A DNA stretch of 64,000 nt from NCBI GenBank assembly GCA_018105865.1, contig CM030841.1, positions 9,557,729-9,621,728 on the forward strand, read 5' to 3'. The stretch is from Metaphire vulgaris. Its lineage: Eukaryota > Annelida > Clitellata > Crassiclitellata > Megascolecidae. This document shows positions 1-10,222 of this stretch, piece by piece. Under the pieces are notes generated by a model that did not search any database, was not told the DNA's origin, and saw nothing but the letters and a program-made list of their open reading frames with translations. Made by a program: the position numbers and the translations under genes. Each line of letters opens with the position of its first letter. Within the stretch, counting starts at the first letter, position 1.

Positions 1-459
1 ACCTCTCGGGTCAAAAGGTCAAATCTCAAAGCAGCTGCCAATTTTCTCCTATAAGGGGGTCGACGCCACCCGACCCGACGAGGGTCTTTCGAGCGCACAG
101 GTCAAAGCTACTTCAGCTATCCCTGGTATCAGTCGGCATTCATAAATCTTCACCCATCCCCAGATCGCCAATTATCACATTACGCTGTAGATAGCGTTCA
201 CTTCGGTAGAGGAAGATGCATAGGAAATGAATGGTCCATAGGGAAGGCGATTACCGCCATAACTAAAATTCGATATATCACGCAGATACATATACTTGCC
301 AAACAAAATGACTGTAGTAATTACTGAACTTCTAACTGATACCTGTAACCTGTGAGACACGTATTCCAGATACTTTAGTTTTAGACTATTAGAATAGTAT
401 TGCAATGACGTACATGGCAGTGCAAAAGTAAGCAAATCAAATAATAAAGACATAATTTT

Positions 460-558
460 TATATTTTGTCAACCCGGGCAGAAATTTTTCAACTCGGGCA
501 GAAAGCAAAGTAACCCGGGCATTGCCCGTAATTGCCCGGGCGTGGTTACGCCACTGGA
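460..558. mobile_element. Possible hAT element end
   Basis: A stretch with repeated 'cgggca' words ends GTGGTTACGCCACTGG. Read on the minus strand this begins CAGTGGCGTAACCAC, the form of a hAT terminal repeat. No partner end was found upstream, so it is partial or begins outside the window. Confidence 0.35.
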
Positions 559-689
559 TTAGTTACTTCAGATTACTCGATATCAAGCACTCCTATAGGG
601 CATGTAAAACTAAATAACACAAACGCTGGCCAAAAATTTTTTTCCTAAAAATCAGGGGGCAAATCGCCCCCCCAATGACGTCCCTGCAT

Positions 690-1122
690 AGAACATCACG
701 GAGTTGAAGACGGTGCTGAAGAATATCTGGGAGAGTTTGCCTGAGAACCAGATCAAGAAGTCGATACTGTCAGTGAAGAAGCGCTTGTCGGCATGTGTGA
801 AGGCCGAGGGGGCATTTTGAGCACCTGCTCCCGTAGCAAATCATCTGAAATCCCCTTTAAAACGGCCCTTTCGGGCCAAATAAAAAAATATTTTTTAATC
901 ACTTTATTATGACGTTATATTCCAATGTCAATTTCAAAATGTGGGTCTCTTTAGTTTTTTGGCCATATTTCAGCAAACACTAAAGATATCAGCATGAAAT
1001 TTGGCAATTGCATCAAAAACATTCCCAGGTATATGGCCTATAAATTTCATTGAAATCGCTATACACGCAGCCGAGATATTAAATATCATAAAGGGGTGCC
1101 CTTTTCACTTTTACACCCTGTA
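690..1122 (+). mobile_element. Decayed Tc1/mariner-like element, 3' end
   Basis: From about 690 to 833 the plus strand reads as the C-terminal tail of a Tc1/mariner-superfamily transposase (N-I-T-E-L-K then W-E-S-L-P-E-N then K-R-L-S-A-C-V-K-A-E-G), with a one-base loss in the G run near 815 that breaks the last residues. It is followed by AT-rich untranslated sequence ending CACCCTGTA at 1122, the usual form of a mariner-type terminal repeat. The 5' part of the element is not recognisable. The last 200 bp recur at 62797-62997. Confidence 0.6.
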
Positions 1123-1142
1123 TATACAAGGGTATATATATA

Positions 1143-1736
1143 TCTATAATATTAAAATCCTTATCTGTATGTCTCTCTGTCTGTTACCTTCAAGCGTTCT
1201 GATTGGTTGACTATTGGTAGACGATTTAGACCGTTTAGTCCTTACGTCGCGATGTGTTGGTGGGCGAGCGTTGACTATTGGTAGACGGTTTAGACCGTTT
1301 AGTCCTTACGTCGCGATGCTTTGGTGGGCGAGCGTTGACTATTGGTAGACCGTTTAGTCCTTACGTCGCGATGCGTTGGTGGACGATGTTCGAAGACGAC
1401 GTTGCTATTGGTAACAATTGTTCGTAGAACCGGTTTAGTCGAGTCATTGCAGCGTCAGAGGGCTGGGCGTGCGACGACGTTGCTATTGGTAACAATTGTT
1501 CGCAGCCTCAGGTAGTTTTAGCGTACACAAAAAATACGTGTACAGCGTCACAAATGGCCACAGTTGCGTGATTTTAACGTACATAGGCCTAATTATTACG
1601 TGGCGCAGAGCTTGGCTAGGTGGCGATCATTGAAATGTTGTTCAGCATGAATTCAATGATTAGGTATTAGGTATAGGTATTGGATTAGTATTATCCTGCA
1701 CTGCGAGCGAAGCGAGCGCAGCGAGCATCTTTCTAG
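1143..1736 (+). mobile_element. Non-autonomous Helitron, copy 1
   Basis: The element starts TCTATAATATTAAA and ends CTAG. It sits between A (1142) and T (1737), as Helitrons do, and has no terminal inverted repeat. Just inside the 3' end is a GC hairpin region of repeated gcgagc/gctcgc words. It holds three tandem units of about 64 bp from 1207 to about 1395 (each beginning ttgactattgg) and no Rep/helicase coding sequence. A related, shorter copy lies at 13401-13876 in opposite orientation. Confidence 0.75.
1207..1395. repeat. 64-bp tandem repeat inside Helitron copy 1
   Basis: Three units start at 1207, 1271 and 1335, each with ttgactattggtagac, the gtttagtccttacgtcgcgatg core and a tggtgggcg tail. 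Helitron copy 2 carries one unit, which explains most of the length difference. Confidence 0.8.
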
Positions 1737-1864
1737 TATATATATATAAAAGATGGAAGATATAGTCTTCCATATAATATTGGAATTCGGGGAAATTATT
1801 AAATTTTATAGCACAAATCCATGTACTTCTGCCTGCTTGTAACTGGACCATGTTCGCAGATGCG

Positions 1865-1865
<1 letters not shown>

Positions 1866-1912
<47 letters not shown>
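1866..1912. repeat. (GA)n microsatellite
   Basis: Nearly pure agagag repeat. The open frame through it is a repeat artefact. Confidence 0.9.
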
Positions 1913-1916
1913 CAAG

Positions 1917-2735
1917 CGATCGAATGAACGGATGGAAATCATGTTGTGTTGGTTTCATTTCCACAACATTATGCTTACCCTACTCAGACTGTTAATGCCT
2001 TGGTCTAGTAATATCAGGATGTGATCAACAAAAATACAATTTCTTTGTCAAATGGTACTTATCTCGACTGAATTAACTTGGTCAAATTCTTCGGTTGATT
2101 TACATAGTCAGTTGCACCATCCTCTCCCATCGATCTTAGTTATTACCTTACCCCATTTACATGATTTACTGGTAGAGGACACTAATGCATAATTATCGAT
2201 TACTCATTAATGTATAACACTGATATACTGAAACTTTGTATGTTCACATGCATTGTTAATTTGGGTCTTAAAGGATTTGTCAAGGGATGAATTCTATTTA
2301 TTTCTTATTATCGTGTTGAATTATATAAATACTTGTGAAATATTGTTTGAACTTTTAACACTATTGCTTTACTGACGTTAGTTATTTGAGCATTCTGTGT
2401 AGCTGTTGTCAACCACCGACAATGTTCTCTTATGTATTTCAACCATGAAATTTAAGTTCTCGTACAGAGACAGTTGTTTTTGGTATGTTGCTATAGCCTA
2501 ATGAGTGATAATTTTGTGGCTGAAATAATTGTTTTAATGCGTCTACATAAAATCAATTTATTTTGCTGCACGCAATCACTGTTGAGACATTTGCTTAGAA
2601 TTTGTTCTTCCTGTGTGTTATAGAGGCATGCAAAGTTATTCTACTTCGTACATTTATATAGACGTATTGCAAAAACAATTCGCTTTTAGTACTTCGTTAT
2701 GCAGAACTTTGTTATACAGACACTATAAAGTCATT
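1917..2735. other. AT-rich stretch, nothing recognised
   Basis: No open frame of coding character, no family motif and no repeat boundary that I can identify. Confidence 0.5.
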
Positions 2736-2740
2736 CTGCC

Positions 2741-2965
2741 GTCTATCGTGGTCTTCCTTTGGTCTTTTCCTCCTCTAGTTGCACTTCTATTATTTCCCTT
2801 AGGAGTGAGTCTCCTCTCACTATATGTCCCATCCAGGTCTTTTGTCTTTTTCTTATTGTGTTGATCATTTCTTTCTTTTCCTCCACCTGTTTCAGCATTT
2901 CCTCGTTTGTCTTATGTTCTGTCCAGCTGATCTTCTTCATTTTTCTCCATATCCACATTTCAAAG
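2741..2965 (-). mobile_element. LINE reverse-transcriptase C-terminal remnant
   Basis: The minus strand encodes M-W-I-W-R-K-M, T-E-H-K-T-N-E-E, a T-W-M-G-H-I-V-R segment, S-L-L-R-E-I-I-E and a G-R-P-R end. This is the usual tail of a family of metazoan non-LTR retrotransposon polyproteins, seen more fully at 57683-58237. Only about 75 residues remain, with an AT-rich tail to the right. Confidence 0.7.
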
Positions 2966-3662
2966 GCCTATAATATAAAATATATATATAATATATAATA
3001 TAGGCCTATGTCGTGTGAAATCAACGAAGAATCGACACAACTTATAGCGATTTGAAATAACGTCACAACTAAACGGTCACGCAATTAACTTTGAAGAAAA
3101 GCAATGCTATTCCGCCGACCGGCTTCTGATTCCGCTCATTTTATGAAGAAACAGGTCAGTTGGTCAACTATATTCGTATAATAATTAATAAACGCCGCAT
3201 TTGGTTAGCAAATGTCTATGAAATTATTCTTAATTTCCGATTGCGCACATACATTGCCCTCGGGCCCAGAAAGTGCTCGGGTCTCACTTGGTCTTGGTCA
3301 CCGTCACCCTGGACGCATTCAATATCTTTTCTTCTCCCGAACCTCTGTAGTTTGTAGATAAATGCATCGAATAGCCTTATAACAGTGGCCACATTCGGTT
3401 TCTCTGGACCTGAATACGAATCGCGGAGTGATTTTATGGTAATCATCTTATATACAGTAGACCTTCGTCGGGTTATATTTGCGATGCAGTCATAGTTATA
3501 CGCCAACGGTAGGCCCTACTATTGGTCTTGTAGGCGATGAGATTTGTCAACGGGTGTAATCAGATGGGATGAGAGGAGTCTGGCCTGTAGAAACACCCGA
3601 AGAAAGATCGGATTATATAGATAAATGCAGCGAAAACAAGAGTTAAATGGGAAAATTAGAAA
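2966..3662. other. Unassigned; one open frame of unknown status
   Basis: A 96-codon minus-strand frame (3216-3506) has mixed composition but no domain I recognise and no clear splice partners. Nothing else is supportable here. Confidence 0.4.
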
Positions 3663-3845
3663 CAGGGATATTTCTAGGATTGTGAATTTAGGAGGTGTCG
3701 ACCTCAATTTGGGGGTGTCCGGAGCTAATTAGTATGCATTTTCTATGCATACCATTGTCACATTGCCAAATTTTTTTGGGGAGGGCGACCTCAAATTGGG
3801 GTGGGGTGTTAGGGGGGTGTTAGGGGAGGGGTAAAAATATCCCTG
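3663..3845. mobile_element. Short inverted-repeat element, CAGGGATATTT family
   Basis: Left end CAGGGATATTTCTAGGAT and right end AAAATATCCCTG are inverted repeats. The core is G-rich, with a conserved 'atgcataccattgtcacatt' segment shared with the 11783-12245 element. No clean target duplication was found. Probably a hAT-type MITE. Confidence 0.55.
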
Positions 3846-4007
3846 GCGCAGAGCCAGATGCCTTTCATGGAAACTCTATAATTAAAGGAACTTTTCACTG
3901 TCCAGCACAGTGAAATGAATAGACTATACTTTCTATAAAAGTCAAATAACTTTTCGATATTTCGACAGTATGCCGCCCAGAATAATTGTTAAAGAATGTA
4001 TTAATAT

Positions 4008-4676
4008 TGTGACGAGCAGCGACCTAAATAGGACTCGTTTACTTACTTACTTGTCTAGGGGAAACTACTTTGGCACTAACTCGTACATTTTAACGGACAA
4101 AACTCTTATCATAAAATATCACTTTAATCTTAATTAAATATTCAACTCTTCCGCCATAGCGGTTATCAATAGGCAGTGCTATATAACTCTAATCAATGTT
4201 TTAAAACGTACAGCGACAGCAACTATCTTAGCAACTAGTTACTAATGTAAATAACAGCTGATAACAGCTTCCACACAAAATCAATGAAAATGAAACAAAT
4301 GTGCCCTTGCACGAAAACCAATTCGATATACGAATTCACGAGTATTAAGCGAACTGAAATCTCGGTTCAGATTTAAACAATAGCAATTTAAACTAAAATA
4401 ACGAAGAGCAGGAACGAATCGCTGCGAACCAACGTCCGCCTTCTTCTTCGGCCACCGTCGAACTCTCCTTCTTCGAAAAAGACGCACTTTCAAAACGTAA
4501 CTGCCTTCAGCAACGGCTCTTGCGACCAATGACGCCCGTCGTCACATCACGCCTTCTATAACGTGAATTCCTATTTGCTCACATAAACATAGAAGCAAAC
4601 ATAGTAAACTTCACATACAAACCTACCAACATTCCAATCATTTGCTATCTATGCTTCAATACAGCCCTCTATCACA
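4008..4676 (-). repeat. 3' LTR of the Gmr1-like element
   Basis: 669 bp, starting TGTGACGAGCAGCG and ending CTATCACA. Nearly identical to 10223-10892; the one difference I see is a missing base at the 'caataggcag' site. An 82-codon frame inside it also occurs in the other LTR and is not treated as a gene. Confidence 0.95.
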
Positions 4677-4975
4677 CCCCTAGCACTCGAGCCTACGTGG
4701 TGGATCACCACGTCAACTCAGATGCAATGGCTGTGACGACATCCAAAGGAAATTGCGAAGCAAACTTTGGCTTACACCAATTTCAACTTATCCAAAATGG
4801 AATTAATATTACAAAGGAATAAACAAGAACCAACCACTGAGAACAACTGCAAAATTATGCTATCTAAGTGGTTATATCACAAAACTATCCTAACTTAGCT
4901 TAAGCTACAGTAACACTTACATTCTATTTTACTTTCAACACTTACTTACAACACCTAACTAATTACTTATCCTAC

Positions 4976-5806
4976 CTATTCTGATGGTCTGCTCAGAATA
5001 TCAGGCAGTAAATTGTCTTTACCTGGTCTGTGTTTTATCTCAAGAGAATACTGTTGCAACTCTAAAGACCAACGCAACAGCTTGGCGTTATGCCTACCCA
5101 TCTTGTGGATGAACATAAGCGGGCTGTGGTCAGAGTATATCACTGTCTTTTGAGTACCGAAATACACACTAAAAGTTCTGACCGCAGACACAAGAGCTAA
5201 TGCTTCCTTCTCAACGGTCGCATATCTTCGCTCATGTATATTCAACTTCCTGCTATAATAGCAAACCGGATGCTCAATATTTTCATGAACTTGAAAAAGT
5301 ACCGCACCTATCGCTTGGTCGCTTGCATCCACAGCAACTGAAAATGGTCGAGTGAAATCTGGCGTCTTAAGAATTGGCCGGGACGCTAGTCTCGACTTAA
5401 TATCTATAAAGGCATTCTCAGCCTCCACTGTCAATGAAATTTCACATTTTTTCTTAAGAAGGTTAGTCAATGCGATCGATAAATGCGCATAATGAGGCAA
5501 AAATTTGCGAAAATAGCCGCAGACGCCTAGAAAAGATTGCAACTGCTTTCTAGTGTTTGGTCTGGGAAAGTTCTGGATGGAGGTTATCTTGTGTTGCAAA
5601 GGCTGGACTTGACCTAAGCCAACACGGTGTCCTAGATAATCTATCTGGGCATTAGCAAACTCACATTTGCTTAGCTTTAACGTCAATCCTGCCCTACCAA
5701 TTTTATTTAACACAAGGTTAAGATGGTGCAGGTGCTCGTCCCAGGAGTTACTAAAGATGATAATATCATCTAAGTACGCATCTGCGAACTCTTCTAAGCC
5801 GCACAA
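4976..5806 (-). CDS. RT(3' part)-RNase H of Gmr1-like element, split off by frameshifts
   Basis: 276 codons continuing Pol. The RT active site Y-L-D-D lies at residues 12-15, followed by the thumb region. RNase H motifs follow: V-A-V-D-A-S-D, E-K-E-A-L-A, Y-S-D-H-S-P and H-R-P-G-K-D-N-L-L-P-D. The start methionine is only the first ATG after the break; the true coding continuity is with the upstream frame. More than one small insertion/deletion lies between 5806 and 5890. The stretch from 4977 to the LTR at 4676 is untranslated. Confidence 0.88.
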   Translation of the reverse strand: MCGLEEFADAYLDDIIIFSNSWDEHLHHLNLVLNKIGRAGLTLKLSKCEFANAQIDYLGHRVGLGQVQPLQHKITSIQNFPRPNTRKQLQSFLGVCGYFRKFLPHYAHLSIALTNLLKKKCEISLTVEAENAFIDIKSRLASRPILKTPDFTRPFSVAVDASDQAIGAVLFQVHENIEHPVCYYSRKLNIHERRYATVEKEALALVSAVRTFSVYFGTQKTVIYSDHSPLMFIHKMGRHNAKLLRWSLELQQYSLEIKHRPGKDNLLPDILSRPSE

Positions 5807-5846
5807 AACTTTTTAACTAGTCTAGAAAAGGTTGCAGGGGGCATTT

Positions 5847-8800
5847 CTACATCCAAAAGGCATATATTTCCAATGGAAATGGCCGTTTTGGAGTCACGAA
5901 ACCAGTCAGCGGTATTGATTCTGGGTGCATTTGGATTTGCCAATAGCCACAAGTCATGTCGACTTTGGTCAGGTATTTGCTGCGGCCTACTTTATCAATG
6001 AGTTGCTCTATCCTAGGCATGGGAAAAGGATCTGGAATAGTTTGGTCATTTAGTTTTCTCAGATCCGTACATAAACGTAATGATCCGTCAGCTTTTGGGA
6101 CGACCACAACAGGTGCTCCCCAGGGACTGTCACTGGGCTCAATTATTCCATCATCTAGCAACTGTTTCACCTGTTCATTGACAAATTTTGTCTTCTCGGG
6201 GCTTAACCTATAAGGTGAAAAGTATGAAGGTTTGGCCTCTGGTTTAAGGTTTATCTTATGGGAGATCAGATCAGTCTTCCCCGGTTTGTTGCTAAACACT
6301 TTCTCATGTTGCACAATTAGAGATTTCAATTCTTCGGCAAGACCTGACCCCAAATGTTTTACTTTGTCCAGTACCAGTTCTTCAAAAGAACACTGGACTT
6401 TCTGTGTTATTTCTACTGTATTGACAGTTTCAACAGAAGTTTTTTTATGCTCAGGGTTATCTCTGCTAAAATATGGCTTTAGAAGATTGACATGGCATAA
6501 ACGAGTTTGATTTCTTTTATCAGGCGTAGCAATCACATAGTCAAGTTGGCCAACTTTTTTCACTATTTTATATGGCCCATGATAAGCTGCAGAAAGAGGT
6601 TTGCCATCTCTAGGCAGCCACACTAACACTAATTGACCTGGTTTAAAGTCGACCTCGACAGCTTTTCTGTCGTAGTAACCTTTTATTTTCTGTTGCTGCT
6701 GGGCATACAACTTATTTGCCATGTTGATAGAGAATCGAATTTTCTCTCTTAAGGTGATAACAAATTCAGAAACATGCACCTTCTTAATTTGTTCGATAGT
6801 ATCCGATTTCTCGAACCACTGGTCCTTAAGTAGTGACAAGGGTGAATTAACTTGTCTCCCATATAACAAGTCAAAACTTGAAAACCCTAACCCTTCAATT
6901 GGTACTTCCCTGTAGGCAAAAAGTACCCATGGAATCAGTTCATCCCATTCAATGGTAGAGTCAGCCTTCACTGCTCTAATCATCTGCTTAAGGGTAAAAT
7001 GAAATCTTTCAAGACAACTGTTTGACTGTGGATGGTAAGCAGATATTTTCACATGTTTAATGGCACACTGATCGAGAAAATGTTGCATGACGTCAGACAT
7101 GAACTCTCGGCCTTGATCAGTCAGGATCTCTTTTGGAAATCCGCACCGAGCAAAAACATCTGTCAAAACTTTACAAACAATTTCTGCTTTATGGGCGGGA
7201 ATGGGGATGGCTTCGGGATAATGAGTGCACAAGTCCATTACTGTAAGCAACCACCTGTTGCCTGATTTACTGCACACGGGTAGTGGCCCTACAACGTCTA
7301 TTGCTACCCGATCAAACGCATTGTTCATGATGGGTAAACTTTGCAATTTGGCAATGTTATTATATTTGTTCTTATTTAGTTTCTGACATATGTCGCATGT
7401 GCGAACGTAATCTTTAATGTCTTTATTGATAGATGGCCAGTAAAAATGTTTAATTATTCTTTGTTTGGTCTTTAGCATGCCGAGGTGTCCGGATGCCGGA
7501 ATGTCATGTGACAATTCTAACAGCCGCCTACGGATTTGGACTGGGGCAACAATCTGCAAAAAACCTAAATCCGCCTCCTGTGGACACTCAGATTCCACAA
7601 ATCTCCTTACTAACAGGCCATCATACACACAGTATGAAATCTTATGACCTGAAGTACCAAACGGGACAACATCATTAAACAATTCCTTCAGACTCTCATC
7701 AGTCTGTTGCAACCTAATCAGGTCATCACGAGACAGCAACAACTCTTTTCCTATCAAGTCATCTGCAAAACCACTTGGACAATTCAACTTCAATGAACCA
7801 CCAACAACATCATTAGGAAAAACCTGTGGAACTACTGGGCGATTCAACCTCATGGAACCCCCACCAACAACAACATCATCAGAAAAACCATGTGGGTCCT
7901 GGACACCACTGGAGTCACACGACTCATCAAAAACAACCTCCTCATCAACAGTACTTGGAGCTACATCATCAGCATCAACACACTGTGAATTTACAGTAGA
8001 CCCCAATAAGTCTTCCTCAAACAGACTCTCTAAATTAAAATCAAAATTATAATAATCATCTGGATTATATGTGACCTCTGCTTTCTTATCTAATGAATCT
8101 TTCTCAAGATCAATTAATGATTTGATTTTAGCCTGAGTCACCACACACGAATCCATGAGTTCCTCATCAACTCGACAATCCACATCAGCTCCAATCAAAA
8201 CATCAATCGAATGGGGCAATTGATCGATGAGACCACACAACACTTCTCCACGATGAAAAACACAATCAAGATTCACCAACACCAAAGGAATTTGGATAAC
8301 ATCCCCAGTTATACCTTTGATCAAACGACATTCGCCTGTATCTTTGTATTCATCAGGATTTATTCGTTCTTTACTGATTAGAGTCTGCGATGAACCTGTG
8401 TCACGAAAGGAAATAATTTGTCTTGTTTGTTTGTCTGCATTTACAATTGTAGCTTGGGAACAATAGGGTCTGAAACTGGTTGGTACTGTGTCCAAACTAT
8501 GTGTAACTTGTTGCACAAAGTTTACGTTTGGACCAGCAAAATTTGAGCCTGGCTCAAAATTTGCCTTTTCATTTCTCTGTCGTTTTAAAGCAAAACATTG
8601 GTCTAGACCATGTCCATTCCTATGGCAGAATGCACATTTCTGGGTTGAGGGCAGCCCATTTTTACCACTCCTGAAATTTGAGTTCCTCCCCTGTGTATTG
8701 GAATGTGGAAAATTTCTCAAATTGGCATTATTTTCATCTGGCAATGTCTTTGAAGTGACATTTTGATTTAATTGATATCTCCAATTAGTGCAACTGTTGG

Positions 8801-9920
8801 CATTGTCTCTATCAGTGTTGTATCTATTTGATTGGGTTGCATTGTGCTCATGTCTGTATGCATTTGGAGCAAACTTGTGTCTGTTGTATGTGTCACTGCT
8901 ATTTGAATAGTTTCTGTGAATAGCAACAAACTGATCAGCAAATCTAGCTAATTCAACAAGTGAATTGGCTTGTTTGTCCATAAGCCAAGTTTTCAGAACA
9001 TTATCATTTATTTTGTTCAAAAATTGTTCCATTTTAAACAATTCTTTGATTTTTTCTGGGTCATCTTGAGCCTTATGACCAAGCAAAAATCTCTGAAAAG
9101 GCCAATTTAACCTAGTTGCAAAATGTGTATACGTTTCAGATTGGTCCTTGTTGAGCTGCCTGAACTTTAATCTATACGCTTCGGGAACTAATTGAAACAT
9201 ATTTAGGATGGCTTCTTTGATAAAGTCATAGTCTTGGACCTGCTCAGCAGTCAGTTCTACAAAGACTTTTAAGATCTTACCACTTATCTGAGTTTGAAGC
9301 ATAGCAGGCCATTTATTTTTCTCAATCTGGAAGTTCAGCATTGTTCGTTCGAACAGAGTCAAGTAGGAGTCAATATCTGTACTCTCATTAAACCTAGGGA
9401 GTGCTTTCCTAGCATTTTCACTAGCTTTATCAGAACTACCTGCACTAGTCCTATCACTACTTAGGCCTACTGACTCACTTTGCAAGGTCAACTTATGCAA
9501 CTCAATCTTCTCATTGGACTGGATTTGAGCTTGTTGAGTTTGAGCTTGTTGAATTTGAATTTGAGTTTGGGTCTGGGCATCAATTTGAGCTTGTTGAATC
9601 TGGGCATCAAGTTGAGCTTTTTGGGCATCAAGTTCTAACTTACGCATCTCTAACTGTACCTCTAATTTCTTAAGGACAATGGCCTCAGATTCTATTGGAT
9701 TATGGTTGGAATTTTGAGAAGTCCTACTGCCAACACTCTCAACATCTTGTCTGTCTTCACCCAATCCTGTCACACATAATTTAATCAGCTTTGCCCTCAA
9801 TTGGTCCTTGTTACCCCTCATTTCGACCCCTTTTGAAAGCAAATTTTCCCTTAAGTCTTCTACATTCATAGATAAAATGTCTTCAACTGACAATGCATCA
9901 GGGAGTGCTGGGTTTTCCAT
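5847..9920 (-). CDS. Gag-protease-integrase-RT(5' part) polyprotein of Gmr1-like element
   Basis: An open frame of 1357 codons. Residues about 10-48 resemble a SAP domain and 85-140 are a Gln/Ala-rich repeat (A-Q-I-D-A-Q words). About 170-345 is Gag, with a helical part resembling the vertebrate SCAN domain (M-E-Q-F-L, then V-E-L-A-R-F-A-D). A zinc knuckle C-A-F-C-H-R-N-G-H-G-L-D-Q-C is near 423-437 and the protease motif D-T-G-S-S near 504. The integrase has its HHCC finger at about 810-845, catalytic Asp near 872 and 935 and Glu near 970, then a C-terminal R-L-C-H-V-N-L-L-K segment. RT begins at about 1225 (L-R-L-C-T-D-L-R-K-L-N) and the frame ends inside RT at a frameshift near 5890, so a full Pol cannot be made from this copy without recoding. 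Confidence 0.9.
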   Translation of the reverse strand: MENPALPDALSVEDILSMNVEDLRENLLSKGVEMRGNKDQLRAKLIKLCVTGLGEDRQDVESVGSRTSQNSNHNPIESEAIVLKKLEVQLEMRKLELDAQKAQLDAQIQQAQIDAQTQTQIQIQQAQTQQAQIQSNEKIELHKLTLQSESVGLSSDRTSAGSSDKASENARKALPRFNESTDIDSYLTLFERTMLNFQIEKNKWPAMLQTQISGKILKVFVELTAEQVQDYDFIKEAILNMFQLVPEAYRLKFRQLNKDQSETYTHFATRLNWPFQRFLLGHKAQDDPEKIKELFKMEQFLNKINDNVLKTWLMDKQANSLVELARFADQFVAIHRNYSNSSDTYNRHKFAPNAYRHEHNATQSNRYNTDRDNANSCTNWRYQLNQNVTSKTLPDENNANLRNFPHSNTQGRNSNFRSGKNGLPSTQKCAFCHRNGHGLDQCFALKRQRNEKANFEPGSNFAGPNVNFVQQVTHSLDTVPTSFRPYCSQATIVNADKQTRQIISFRDTGSSQTLISKERINPDEYKDTGECRLIKGITGDVIQIPLVLVNLDCVFHRGEVLCGLIDQLPHSIDVLIGADVDCRVDEELMDSCVVTQAKIKSLIDLEKDSLDKKAEVTYNPDDYYNFDFNLESLFEEDLLGSTVNSQCVDADDVAPSTVDEEVVFDESCDSSGVQDPHGFSDDVVVGGGSMRLNRPVVPQVFPNDVVGGSLKLNCPSGFADDLIGKELLLSRDDLIRLQQTDESLKELFNDVVPFGTSGHKISYCVYDGLLVRRFVESECPQEADLGFLQIVAPVQIRRRLLELSHDIPASGHLGMLKTKQRIIKHFYWPSINKDIKDYVRTCDICQKLNKNKYNNIAKLQSLPIMNNAFDRVAIDVVGPLPVCSKSGNRWLLTVMDLCTHYPEAIPIPAHKAEIVCKVLTDVFARCGFPKEILTDQGREFMSDVMQHFLDQCAIKHVKISAYHPQSNSCLERFHFTLKQMIRAVKADSTIEWDELIPWVLFAYREVPIEGLGFSSFDLLYGRQVNSPLSLLKDQWFEKSDTIEQIKKVHVSEFVITLREKIRFSINMANKLYAQQQQKIKGYYDRKAVEVDFKPGQLVLVWLPRDGKPLSAAYHGPYKIVKKVGQLDYVIATPDKRNQTRLCHVNLLKPYFSRDNPEHKKTSVETVNTVEITQKVQCSFEELVLDKVKHLGSGLAEELKSLIVQHEKVFSNKPGKTDLISHKINLKPEAKPSYFSPYRLSPEKTKFVNEQVKQLLDDGIIEPSDSPWGAPVVVVPKADGSLRLCTDLRKLNDQTIPDPFPMPRIEQLIDKVGRSKYLTKVDMTCGYWQIQMHPESIPLTGFVTPKRPFPLEIYAFWM

Positions 9921-10222
9921 ACTTAAAGTTATGCAGAATATACAAATTCAATGCAAAACAACTAATCAAAACACACAGCAATATTCAACACAAAAGCAGT
10001 AATAATCAATTTAAACTACTGATACTACTTACAATGAACGGAGAGACAAAGCTCAAACCCTATTTCACTCTTAAAATTCACTAGGCCTCCTCAATTAATT
10101 AAATAAAAGAGCCTAAAAATTCTGCTTTTCTTACTACACAGGTGGAGCAGCGTCGCCCGCTTATCCTTGTGCGACGACAACTTACAACTAGATTCAACTC
10201 TACCGGACCTGAGCCTACCACA

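Noticed and set aside
3216..3506. 96-codon minus-strand frame that looks protein-like
   Set aside because: No recognisable domain, no supporting splice structure, and the surroundings are transposon debris; left unassigned.
4281..4529. 82-codon minus-strand frame, repeated exactly at 10497-10745
   Set aside because: It lies wholly inside both LTRs and has no known domain.
5956..8766. Several plus-strand frames of 60-92 codons
   Set aside because: They are antisense shadows of the Gmr1-like polyprotein.
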